A stretch of DNA of 64,000 nt from an uncultured Muribaculaceae bacterium. Lineage in GTDB: Bacteria > Bacteroidota > Bacteroidia > Bacteroidales > Muribaculaceae. The notes under the pieces are model-generated. The model was not told the DNA's origin and did no database searches. It was given only the letters and a program-made list of their open reading frames with translations. Positions 35,614 to 43,874 of the stretch are shown here, in pieces (position 1 is the first letter of the stretch; every line of letters begins with the position of its first letter). A program made the translations under genes and the position numbers. The stretch lies in contig CAJTWL010000009.1 of assembly GCA_910579845.1 (NCBI GenBank), positions 1 through 64,000 on the forward strand, written 5' to 3'.

Positions 35614-36342
35614 ATGACTTCCAAAGAGATAAAAAGGATTGTAAAACTCCAAATCAACAGACCAAAATTCACAGACAACATATTGGCAGACAATTTCCCC
35701 TGCGGACAACTCGGCATGATATGTTCCATATGGTTCATAAGGCATAATGTATCGCCAAACTTTGTCACGATGCTGATGATCATATTTGGAGCTGTCGGAA
35801 GTATCCTTTTCGCAATACCAGACCTATGGTGCAAGATTGCCGGTTATCTTTGTTGGGTTATGTGGTATACGATGGACAATAGCGACGGACAGGTTGCACG
35901 TTTCTCAAAACGTTTCTCAAAATACGGGACACACATGGATCTGATAGCACACCTGATAGATCACCCATTGATGAATCTCGCTATATGGCTCACTCTTATA
36001 CAGATATCCAACGCGGATATTTTTCTTATATCCTTATGCTCGATTACGGTGATTTCATGTGAAATGATTCTTCGGAATTTCACGACATTCCAATATTATA
36101 TGGGCAAAGAGGGGGATACAAAACTTTCAGATGCTCCTTCCTCCCCGAATATTCTGAAATACATTCTTGTACAGTTCACATTGTTCCCCAATATAATAAC
36201 TCTTTTTTCCTGGATATTCATTATCGGATATGCGATGGATTCGGCAATAGTAATTTATATATTTTACGGCTGGACAATCTATTTCCTATTATGTACTGCA
36301 CGGCAGGTATTAAAAACCCTGATGCACTTTTATCATTCCTGA
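35614..36342 (+). CDS. CDP-alcohol phosphatidyltransferase-family protein
   Basis: Membrane enzyme of 242 residues with about six helices and the CDP-alcohol phosphotransferase signature. D88 and D91-G92, A95-R96, G105 and D109 are present, but the fourth acidic residue, normally the catalytic base, is H113. Family members transfer a phospho- or phosphono-alcohol from a CDP/CMP carrier to an acceptor. Given the PEP mutase fusion just downstream, transfer of a CMP-activated phosphonate to glycan or lipid is the likely role (inference). Confidence 0.82.
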   Translation: MTSKEIKRIVKLQINRPKFTDNILADNFPCGQLGMICSIWFIRHNVSPNFVTMLMIIFGAVGSILFAIPDLWCKIAGYLCWVMWYTMDNSDGQVARFSKRFSKYGTHMDLIAHLIDHPLMNLAIWLTLIQISNADIFLISLCSITVISCEMILRNFTTFQYYMGKEGDTKLSDAPSSPNILKYILVQFTLFPNIITLFSWIFIIGYAMDSAIVIYIFYGWTIYFLLCTARQVLKTLMHFYHS

Positions 36343-36378
36343 CTTTTCACAGAACGCCTATTGAATCAATATTTTTAT

Positions 36379-36426
36379 TATCTTTGTAGGAATTGTTTAA
36401 ATTAGACAGTTCCTAAGAAATTGTCT
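36379..36426 (+). promoter_or_regulatory. Leader of the PEP mutase gene: -7 box and hairpin
   Basis: TATCTTTG at 36379-36386 matches the Bacteroidetes -7 box. A stem of 36404-36411 with 36419-36426 (8 bp, one G-T) and a 7-base loop follows. The 114-base gap is the largest in this operon, so an internal promoter for the phosphonate genes is plausible. The -33 element is poor. Confidence 0.4.
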
Positions 36427-36456
36427 GACCACGAACCTCTAACAATCACCAGATAA

Positions 36457-37761
36457 ATGGCAAACAAGAAAGTTTATTTAGGTATGGTTGCCGACATAAT
36501 GCACCCGGGGTTGATAAATATCATCAAAGAGGGAGCGAAGTATGGCGATCTCATTATCGGTCTATATACGGACAAAGCGGTAGCCGAGCATAAGAGACTT
36601 CCATTTCTGACCTACGATCAGCGCAGGCAGGTTGTGGAAAACATCAAGGGAGTCGCAGAGGTTGTCCCTCAGGATGAATGGTCCTACATACCCAACCTGA
36701 GAAAGCTGAGACCGGACTACATCATCCACGGGGATGACTGGAAAACCGGAATTGACAGCGAACTCCGCGGAGAGGTCTTCGAAGTCATGAAGGAACTGGG
36801 AGGGAAAGTTATCGAGATCCCTTACACAAAAGGCATCAATTCGAGCGGTCTTGTAGAGGAAGAGAAATCACTGGGCACCACACCGGAAGTGCGTATGAAA
36901 TGTCTGCGTCGTCTCATAGCAGCCAAGCCTGTCGTCCGCATCATGGAGGCACATGACGGTCTTTGCGGTCTGATCATAGAGAATGCCGAAGTGCAGGCAA
37001 ACGGAAAGACAAACGTCTTCGACGGCATGTGGTCGAGTTCGCTGACCGATTCCACTTCCAAAGGCAAACCGGACATTGAGGCTGTAGACCTGACCACCCG
37101 GCTACAGGATCTGAACAACATTCTTGAATGCACCACCAAACCGATTATATTCGATGGTGACACAGGAGGCAAGATCGAGCATTTCGTATTCACTGTGCGC
37201 ACACTCGAACGCCATGGCATATCTGCCGTCATAATAGAGGATAAGGTAGGACTGAAAAAGAATTCGTTGTTCGGTACCGATGCCATACAGACCCAGGACA
37301 CGATAGAGCATTTCTGCCGGAAGATACATGCCGGCAAGGAGGCACAGGTAACAGACGATTTCATGATAATAGCCCGGATCGAGAGTCTTATAGCCGGCAA
37401 GTCGGTCGACGACGCCATGGAGCGCGCCATCGCTTATGTAAATGCCGGTGCCGACGGCATCATGATTCACAGCAAGAACAAATCTGGAGAAGATATCAGG
37501 GAATTCTGCCTCAGATTCCGCAATGTGCATCCCAAGGTGCCTGTTGTAGTTGTGCCGACAACCTACAACCACATTTACGAGAAGGAGCTGGCTGAATGGG
37601 GTGTCAATGTCGTGATATATGCCAATCATATGCTTCGTTCGGCTTATCCGGCTATGAAAAAAACTGCCGAGACCATTCTCAAGAACGAGCGTTCGCTGGA
37701 GGTGAACGACATGTGTATGCCGATCAAGGAGATTCTAGAACTTATTCCAGGCACAAAATAA
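36457..37761 (+). CDS. Cytidylyltransferase / phosphoenolpyruvate mutase fusion
   Basis: First enzyme of phosphonate synthesis, PEP to phosphonopyruvate, fused to a nucleotidyltransferase-like domain. Residues 1-135 are cytidylyltransferase-like (VYLGMVADIMHPGLINII, TYDQRRQVVENI, YIIHGDDWK). Residues 145-434 are PEP mutase with DGDTGG (233-238) and the mutase-specific loop EDKVGLKKNS (261-270), which separates it from isocitrate-lyase relatives. The nucleotidyltransferase HxGH motif reads HPGL (16-19), lacking the second histidine. The fusion suggests that CMP-phosphonate is made alongside the C-P bond. Confidence 0.92.
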   Translation: MANKKVYLGMVADIMHPGLINIIKEGAKYGDLIIGLYTDKAVAEHKRLPFLTYDQRRQVVENIKGVAEVVPQDEWSYIPNLRKLRPDYIIHGDDWKTGIDSELRGEVFEVMKELGGKVIEIPYTKGINSSGLVEEEKSLGTTPEVRMKCLRRLIAAKPVVRIMEAHDGLCGLIIENAEVQANGKTNVFDGMWSSSLTDSTSKGKPDIEAVDLTTRLQDLNNILECTTKPIIFDGDTGGKIEHFVFTVRTLERHGISAVIIEDKVGLKKNSLFGTDAIQTQDTIEHFCRKIHAGKEAQVTDDFMIIARIESLIAGKSVDDAMERAIAYVNAGADGIMIHSKNKSGEDIREFCLRFRNVHPKVPVVVVPTTYNHIYEKELAEWGVNVVIYANHMLRSAYPAMKKTAETILKNERSLEVNDMCMPIKEILELIPGTK

Positions 37762-37768
37762 TCGGATT

Positions 37769-38896
37769 ATGGTATCTGTAGAAAACTTCTATAATACTCT
37801 GCGCAACGCCGGAGTGGATATGTTCACAGGTGTACCGGACTCGTTGCTGAAAGATCTATGCGCTTACATCACCGACAATTCTGACGCCTCCCACAATATA
37901 ATAGCGGCAAACGAAGGAGCCGCCGTCGGCATAGCGACCGGACACTATCTCTCCACCGGCTCTGTGCCTGTGGTGTATATGCAGAACTCCGGCATCGGCA
38001 ATGCCGTGAATCCGCTGATGTCTCTTGCCGACGAGAAAGTATATGCAATACCTGTGCTGCTCATCATAGGATGGCGCGGAGAGCCGGGCATACACGATGA
38101 ACCTCAGCACGTAAAGCAAGGGGAAGTCACCCTTCCTCTCCTTGACGCCATGCAGATTCCGTATACTGTCCTTCCGGATGATGATGCCGCCGCGATTGTC
38201 ACGGCGGGAAAGATGGTGAACGGCTGCAGGAGGTTGTCCAAGCCGCATGCCATCGTTATCCGCAAGAATACTTTCGGCAAATACAGACTGAAGAAAGAGG
38301 CAGTAAACGATTATCCCCTCTCAAGAGAGGAGGCTCTTGCCCGACTTGTGCATTCACTCGACAGCGACAGTGTGATTGTATCAACCACAGGCAAGCTGTC
38401 GCGTGAGCTGTTCGAGCTCCGCGAAGCACTTGGACAAGACCATAGCCATGACTTTCTGACTGTAGGCTCCATGGGACACAGCTCGTCGATAGCCCTTGGG
38501 ATAGCATTGGAGAAACCTGACCGCAGGATATTCTGCTTCGATGGCGACGGAGCCTTCCTTATGCACATGGGTGCGATTTCAAATATCGGTGCCTTGTCTC
38601 CGAAGAACCTTGTCCATGTCGTCTTCAACAACGGAGCGCATGAATCGGTAGGCGGACAGCCTACTCTCGGCTTCAATATAGACATCTGCGCTGTTGCCAG
38701 GGCATGTGGCTACCGCGAAGCATTCTCCATATCCACTGAAGAAGAATTCCATACACTTCCAAACTGTATCAAGGAGAATGAAGGACCGGTAATGATTGAA
38801 CTCCGTGTGCGTATCGATTCCCGCGACAATCTTGGCAGACCTACAACCACACCTGTGGAGAACAAAGAGGCTTTCATGAAAAATCTTGGAATATGA
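37769..38896 (+). CDS. Phosphonopyruvate decarboxylase
   Basis: Thiamine-diphosphate enzyme that decarboxylates phosphonopyruvate to phosphonoacetaldehyde, the step that makes the unfavourable mutase reaction go forward. Residues 1-180 form the pyrimidine-binding domain with the activating glutamate E49 (AANEGAAVGIATG). Residues 195-375 form the diphosphate-binding domain with GDGAFLMHMG (259 on) and NN at 287-288. HESVGGQPT is typical of Ppd/AepY. At 375 residues it is complete. It starts seven bases after the mutase. Confidence 0.93.
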   Translation: MVSVENFYNTLRNAGVDMFTGVPDSLLKDLCAYITDNSDASHNIIAANEGAAVGIATGHYLSTGSVPVVYMQNSGIGNAVNPLMSLADEKVYAIPVLLIIGWRGEPGIHDEPQHVKQGEVTLPLLDAMQIPYTVLPDDDAAAIVTAGKMVNGCRRLSKPHAIVIRKNTFGKYRLKKEAVNDYPLSREEALARLVHSLDSDSVIVSTTGKLSRELFELREALGQDHSHDFLTVGSMGHSSSIALGIALEKPDRRIFCFDGDGAFLMHMGAISNIGALSPKNLVHVVFNNGAHESVGGQPTLGFNIDICAVARACGYREAFSISTEEEFHTLPNCIKENEGPVMIELRVRIDSRDNLGRPTTTPVENKEAFMKNLGI

Positions 38897-39630
38897 GGTT
38901 GTTGATTATTTCAGATATTCATGCAAACCTGTCAGCCTTAAACCGCATTCTTGAAGACGCAGACTCAAGGTATGAATATGATGAGATTGCCATTTTGGGA
39001 GATATCATCAATTACGGCATGAGACCGGCTGAAACGATCGATATCCTCAGGTCTCTCAGAAAACCTGTCACAGTGAATCTATTCGGCAATCATGAAAAAG
39101 CTTTGTTTGACGGAGACACGTCCCATTTCTCGACAGACCGAGGAAGAGCGGTTCTTGAATATACAAGGAACATACTTACCGATGACTCCAGGGAATATCT
39201 TATAAACAATCTCTCCAGAACAGGAATGTCTGAAACAATAATTGACGGGAAAAGATTCCTGTTCGTTCACGGAACTTTATCAGATCCCTTCTGGGGAAAG
39301 ATGAATGATGAGGAGAAAAGGAAACCGGAATATGCCCGATATGACTATGTGATTTCAGGACACAGCCATATACCTGATTTTACCGAATTCTTCTATGAGG
39401 ACAGCTCCATGCCTGAATATAGGAACAGGAAAAGAACCGTTTTTCTTAACCCCGGCTCTGCAGGTCAACCCAGAAACCATAACCCCGAGGCGCAATACCT
39501 TTTTGTCGATACAGAAAGGGAGATATTTCATTTCAACAGTGTTAAGTATGATGTGGAATATGAGCAATCCTTATATATGGGAGAAAACATTGACAATTTC
39601 TATAAAACAAGACTGACAAACGGTATATGA
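38893..39630 (+). CDS. Calcineurin-like metallophosphoesterase
   Basis: YfcE/MJ0936-type two-metal phosphoesterase of 245 residues. Motifs are complete: SDIHANLSAL, ILGDIINYG, LFGNHEKAL, VHGTLSD and SGHSHIPD, then NPGSAGQPRN. It overlaps the decarboxylase stop and the epimerase start by four bases each. That places it inside the phosphonate/polysaccharide pathway rather than in general metabolism. Substrate unknown; a phospho- or phosphono-ester intermediate is possible. Confidence 0.85.
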   Translation: MRLLIISDIHANLSALNRILEDADSRYEYDEIAILGDIINYGMRPAETIDILRSLRKPVTVNLFGNHEKALFDGDTSHFSTDRGRAVLEYTRNILTDDSREYLINNLSRTGMSETIIDGKRFLFVHGTLSDPFWGKMNDEEKRKPEYARYDYVISGHSHIPDFTEFFYEDSSMPEYRNRKRTVFLNPGSAGQPRNHNPEAQYLFVDTEREIFHFNSVKYDVEYEQSLYMGENIDNFYKTRLTNGI

Positions 39631-40613
39631 AGACACTATATGTTATAAGCGGAGCAACAGGCATGACCGGCAGCGAACTCTCCCGCCAGCTGGTCAACAG
39701 CGGTGATACGGTGATCGGATTCGACAATTTCTTTGCAAGTTCTATCGATACAGTCAAAGATATCATCGACAATCCTTTGTTCATCTTTCATGAATGGGAT
39801 ATCAATGACACAGGACAAATGGAACAGCTAAAAAGATTGGTTATCGACTTAAAACCTTCATACGATTCCATAGTATATATCAACTGCGCAGCCGTTGTGC
39901 ATACCGAACATTTCTATGAGGTGGAGCATACATACTCAACTAATGTAGTTTCAATGCGCACATTCCTTCAACAGGCCATAGAGGTAAAGGCTGACATCTA
40001 TATCAATTGCTCTACATCCGAAGTGTATTCGATGCAGTCTTGGAACAGCAACGGCGGTGTGAGGGAAGATGATTTCCTTGTTCTTGCAACTGCTGAACAC
40101 AGCCAGCGCACAAGCTATGCCACAGGGAAACTTCTTACTGAATTCTTTATAAAGGATGCCGTCGACAAAGGCAAGATCAAGGGATGCTCCATAAGGTTCG
40201 CAAATGTATATAGCAGACATGAACGATTCGCCAAACATATCATACCACATATCATAAATCAGCTTATAGCCGGCGAGACTGTCAGACTTCTTGAGAATTC
40301 AAAGAAAAACAAACGCACTTTCCTTCATAATATAGACAGCTGCAATGCAGTGCTGGAGCTGATCGATCATCCGGAGGCTCTTGACGGCACCGTGTATAAT
40401 GTGGCTACAGATGAAGAGATCTCAATTGTCGATCTGACAAAGCTGATAGCCCGGAAGATGGGCATAGAGAATCCCCGGATAGAGTTTGAGGGATACAGGG
40501 ATTCGGATCCTGAACGCAGACTGCTCAATACAGACAAACTTCGCTCAAGGACGAACTGGAAACCGCAGGTCTCACTCGACAAGGGTCTTGATCTATGTGT
40601 GGCAAGTATATGA
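39627..40613 (+). CDS. NAD-dependent epimerase/dehydratase (nucleotide-sugar SDR)
   Basis: Extended short-chain dehydrogenase of 328 residues with GATGMTG (9-15) for NAD binding, a catalytic YATGK (YxxxK) near 166-170, and the sugar-binding C-terminal part (FLHNIDSCNAVLELI, VYNVATDEEISIVDL). Likely epimerises or reduces a nucleotide sugar for the repeat unit. The exact substrate cannot be read from sequence. Confidence 0.87.
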   Translation: MKTLYVISGATGMTGSELSRQLVNSGDTVIGFDNFFASSIDTVKDIIDNPLFIFHEWDINDTGQMEQLKRLVIDLKPSYDSIVYINCAAVVHTEHFYEVEHTYSTNVVSMRTFLQQAIEVKADIYINCSTSEVYSMQSWNSNGGVREDDFLVLATAEHSQRTSYATGKLLTEFFIKDAVDKGKIKGCSIRFANVYSRHERFAKHIIPHIINQLIAGETVRLLENSKKNKRTFLHNIDSCNAVLELIDHPEALDGTVYNVATDEEISIVDLTKLIARKMGIENPRIEFEGYRDSDPERRLLNTDKLRSRTNWKPQVSLDKGLDLCVASI

Positions 40614-40625
40614 TGCATATCCGAT

Positions 40626-41375
40626 ATGAGAACTTTGATTATTACTGTTGCAGGAACCGCTACGAGGTTTAACAGGGATACGGAGATTCCTACCTTGAAA
40701 TGCCTTTATGAGACCGGTGGCTATAAAAACACCTTGCTTTACCAGATTCTCGACAAGGCGAGAGACTATGACGAATATGTGATTGTCGGCGGTTATCTTT
40801 ACGACAAACTGGAGGAGTTTATAGACCTGAACCTTAGAGAATTCAAAAACAGGATAAAGCTTATTTTCAATCCTGAATATTCCACTTTCGGCTCCGGCTA
40901 CAGTCTGATATTGGGTATCCGTAACGCCTGTCCCGATGCAAAGGAGATACTGTTTGTGGAGGGCGACCTGTATTTTGACAGTAAAGATTTCGAAGAGGTA
41001 AAGAAATCAGAGAAGGCAGTCTTCACTGTAAATCATGAACTGATAACTGCCCGGAAAGCTGTAGTTGTCTATGAGGATAAGAACGGTTTTCTCCACTATC
41101 TATACGACACCTCCCATTCATATCTTCAGATTCCGGAGCCATTCCTCGCTGTCTACAATTCCGGACAGGTATGGAAGTTCACAGATATGTATAAACTGAC
41201 AAATGTATTGGATTCTCTATCCCCGAAACAGATACGGGGCACCAACCTTGAAATAATTCAGGGATACTTCGGTGACCTTCCCTCCGGGCAATATAAAATG
41301 GTGTCATTCGACACATGGCACAATTGCAATACTGTAAAAGATTATGAAACCGTTTTAAACAAAATAAGCAAATGA
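40626..41375 (+). CDS. Nucleotidyltransferase-like protein (LicC/NTP-transferase type)
   Basis: 249-residue Rossmann-like sugar- or choline-phosphate nucleotidyltransferase relative. AGTATRF (9-15) and K25 form the nucleotide loop, and D114 (VEGDLYFD) is the first metal ligand. At the second metal-ligand site (NCNTVKDY, residue 235) the expected aspartate is asparagine. Overlap with the next gene supports a shared pathway. Could activate a phospho-alcohol or sugar, or be a degenerate member. Confidence 0.7.
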   Translation: MRTLIITVAGTATRFNRDTEIPTLKCLYETGGYKNTLLYQILDKARDYDEYVIVGGYLYDKLEEFIDLNLREFKNRIKLIFNPEYSTFGSGYSLILGIRNACPDAKEILFVEGDLYFDSKDFEEVKKSEKAVFTVNHELITARKAVVVYEDKNGFLHYLYDTSHSYLQIPEPFLAVYNSGQVWKFTDMYKLTNVLDSLSPKQIRGTNLEIIQGYFGDLPSGQYKMVSFDTWHNCNTVKDYETVLNKISK

Positions 41376-42550
41376 AGAGTCTGAACGATAAACTTCAGAC
41401 GCTCCAGACAAGACTGCTGGAGTCGGACGAGAAGGTAAAAATAATGATTATCGGTCTTGGAAGTGTGGGTGTATACCTGCTCGACTATCTTATAAGTACG
41501 GCAGATCCACGCATGGAGATAATCGTAGTAGGGCGTAATCATGACAAGATGCAATCCGATGTAAATATAGTTCGCACGGCAGCCGCTATCCGCCGTCAGA
41601 TAAGAACGACGATTCACATTGAGGGGAATTGCGATCTTGAGAAGGTTGATAATATCGCGGCTGTGCTGAAAAAGTGGCAGCCTGATTTCATAGTAAACAG
41701 CAGTCGTGTATACTCGGGACTTAAATACGGCAGCATATCATGGTCTCACCTGCGGGCATATGGCATATGGACTCCACTGTCTGTCAAATTCGCCAAGAAT
41801 ATCATGAATGCTTACGAAAAGGCAGATTGCAATGCTATTTCTATCAATACATCATATTCCGACGCTGTCATTCCATGGCTGAAGTCGGAAGGAATGGCTT
41901 ATTTCGACTTCGGAAGCGGCAATCTGAACCATCTTATACCCCGCATGAAATTCCATATCGCCGATAAACATAGTATCGACAATCTGAACGATATTGACAT
42001 TTCTCTAGCGGTCAGCCATTTCCACGATGTGGTCATAAGCAAGGAGGGACAGCCCGAAGGTCTGGATATTCTTCTTGATATAAAATATAAAGGGGAAAAC
42101 CTTGCATTCGACAAAGAGGAACTGCTTGCTGCCTGCAAAATACCGATGCCGGTTGATCAGAAACGAAACATGATGAACGCGTCAAGCAATTTCGATATCA
42201 TAAATTCCATTCTGACTGCCATTGTAGAAAAGAGGATTGTCAAGATACACACTCCCGGTGTAGATGGTGAGATAGGTGGATATCCTTTCATCATTGATGG
42301 CAGAGAGAAAATTATCGGATACATTGACCAATCGGTCTTTTCACTTGAAGAGATGAGAAAAGCCAATCGCCTGTCTATCTATTTCGACGGTATTGAGAAT
42401 GTAGAAAATGGGATTCTCACCTATACCGATGAATTAATAGAGAAAGTTGAAAAAGAATTTGGATGCGAATTAGCAAAGGAGATAAAACTTTCCGATTCAA
42501 ACACCACAGCCAATTTCTTGATTGACAAAATTATTAATCCTAATAAGTAA
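41372..42550 (+). CDS. Rossmann-fold NAD(P)-binding protein of unknown function
   Basis: 392 residues. The N-terminal dinucleotide fold has GLGSVGVYLLDYL (28-40). The layout resembles saccharopine dehydrogenase-like enzymes (strand, helix, then VNSSRVYSGLKYG and a C-terminal substrate domain), but I do not recognise the family. It ends the phosphonate/polysaccharide operon and could reduce or modify a pathway intermediate. The stop codon lies inside the terminal repeat of palindromic element A. Confidence 0.6.
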   Translation: MKSLNDKLQTLQTRLLESDEKVKIMIIGLGSVGVYLLDYLISTADPRMEIIVVGRNHDKMQSDVNIVRTAAAIRRQIRTTIHIEGNCDLEKVDNIAAVLKKWQPDFIVNSSRVYSGLKYGSISWSHLRAYGIWTPLSVKFAKNIMNAYEKADCNAISINTSYSDAVIPWLKSEGMAYFDFGSGNLNHLIPRMKFHIADKHSIDNLNDIDISLAVSHFHDVVISKEGQPEGLDILLDIKYKGENLAFDKEELLAACKIPMPVDQKRNMMNASSNFDIINSILTAIVEKRIVKIHTPGVDGEIGGYPFIIDGREKIIGYIDQSVFSLEEMRKANRLSIYFDGIENVENGILTYTDELIEKVEKEFGCELAKEIKLSDSNTTANFLIDKIINPNK

Positions 42551-42729
42551 GTGATAAAAATTAATGAACATATAAAACGCGATTGTTTATTGACGGATTT
42601 TGCCGCGGAGGGATGGAGCATACCGGCGTATGCGACTGACCGACAAGGTGAAAGACGCAATAAAGAACAAGTTTTATAGTTCAAGATAATTTCACTTACA
42701 TATATCGTTTAATTTTTATTACTTACTTA
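42544..42729 (+). mobile_element. Palindromic repeat element A (186 bp, MITE-like)
   Basis: Terminal inverted repeats 42544-42564 and 42709-42729 agree at 20 of 21 positions (TAAGTAAGTgATAAAAATTAA type). The core hairpin is 42618-42633 with stem GCATAC/GTATGC, followed by GACTGA. It is the most divergent of the five copies. It occupies the gap between two convergent operons, and its left end contains the stop codon of the Rossmann-fold gene. Confidence 0.78.
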
Positions 42730-42800
42730 AATAACAATCCTTACCATACTGTCACAAGGGGTCTTAGCAATCTAAGATCCCATTTTTACTTATTGGAACC

Positions 42801-43529
42801 TTAGACATTAGGATTGTGCGCCACATCCACCAGGCGCTTCACAACATCTGCATTATTCGGAGCCTGGAGCATAGAATGGTCAAAGAATTCCAGTCTGTGT
42901 ATATCGCTGCCACAGACATCTGCCATTCCCTCCTTTAGAAGCCATTCGGCTTTTTTACGTGCGGTCTCTCCGTATCCTCCGACCAAAGAGATAAAATTGA
43001 TCTGGAATTTCAGTCCGCGTTGACGCCATTTGTAATAATCAGACTCGCCCATATACCGATAACGTTCCGGATGAGCCAGCAACAAAGTATAACCCTTGGA
43101 GATGGCACCCGATATCATGTCGTCCATACCATAAGGCGGATTAAAATAACTTGTTTCTACCAGAAGATGATCTTCTTTCTCGCCAATTGTCAGAAAACGG
43201 TTTTCCTGCAGTCTCTCCTCAAACAGAGAATCAAGCATATTTTCCGAAGCGAGGTGTAATTCTATATTACCCTTATACGCATCTTTAAGTTCCTGGAAAC
43301 GCTCTTGAAGTTTCTCGGGAGTATTGGGATAATCTTCCATTACATGCGGTGTCAACCATATCTTTTTAACATTCGCATCCTCATACCTTTTCAACACTGC
43401 CAATGAATCTTCCATTGTCTTGATTCCGTCGTCCACTCCGGGGAGGATATGAGAATGCCAGTCCGTAAACCCGTCAAGCATTCCACTTTCACCAAGTTTT
43501 GTCTTTTTACTAAATGGCCACATTTTCAA
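42801..43529 (-). CDS. CpsB/CapC-type tyrosine-protein phosphatase
   Basis: PHP-superfamily manganese phosphatase that dephosphorylates the Wzc tyrosine kinase and so tunes capsule assembly. Metal ligands are visible in DWHSHILPGVDDG (H25, H27, D33), TPHVMEDYP, LLAHPERY and CGSDIHR. At 242 residues it is complete. It lies downstream of wzc in the same direction, separated by palindromic element B, whose left end is only five bases before this gene's start codon. Confidence 0.92.
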   Translation of the reverse strand: MKMWPFSKKTKLGESGMLDGFTDWHSHILPGVDDGIKTMEDSLAVLKRYEDANVKKIWLTPHVMEDYPNTPEKLQERFQELKDAYKGNIELHLASENMLDSLFEERLQENRFLTIGEKEDHLLVETSYFNPPYGMDDMISGAISKGYTLLLAHPERYRYMGESDYYKWRQRGLKFQINFISLVGGYGETARKKAEWLLKEGMADVCGSDIHRLEFFDHSMLQAPNNADVVKRLVDVAHNPNV

Positions 43530-43534
43530 ATATT

Positions 43535-43767
43535 TAAGTAAGTGATCAAATTAAACATATAGTATGGACGCAGGATTTTCCGAGGGATTTCTGCAGGTTG
43601 AAGAAAGAGCAATGCGGGCATTGGCTCATGATCTCAATTTTAAAGGAATTCGCCGATTTATCAATTGCGACTGATGAAACATGCGGAAAGCACCGGAAAA
43701 GACAAGTTCAGGCTATATGAGATATCTAAAAATCACTTACTATCGTTTTAATTTGATTACTTACTTA
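43535..43767 (+). mobile_element. Palindromic repeat element B (233 bp, MITE-like, with loop insertion)
   Basis: Terminal inverted repeats 43535-43555 and 43747-43767 are near perfect. The sequence is almost identical to element C except for a 44-base insertion in the central hairpin just after 43623. The stem GCAATG (43609-43614) keeps only part of its partner (CATTG) before the insert. Located between wzc and the phosphatase gene. The rest of the 43530-43874 gap, 107 bases after the element, shows no other feature. Confidence 0.82.
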
Positions 43768-43874
43768 TTAAGGAGCATCAGCATAATGCCAATGCTCCAT
43801 TTATAAACAATTTAGATTGAATGACGGTTATTTTTAACAGCTTCTTATTTTGTTCCATCTGATGATCCATCGTA

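Noticed and set aside
36822..37430. Antisense open frame of 202 codons over the PEP mutase gene
   Set aside because: Long only because of the codon usage of the mutase gene opposite; serine/threonine-rich nonsense composition with no motif.
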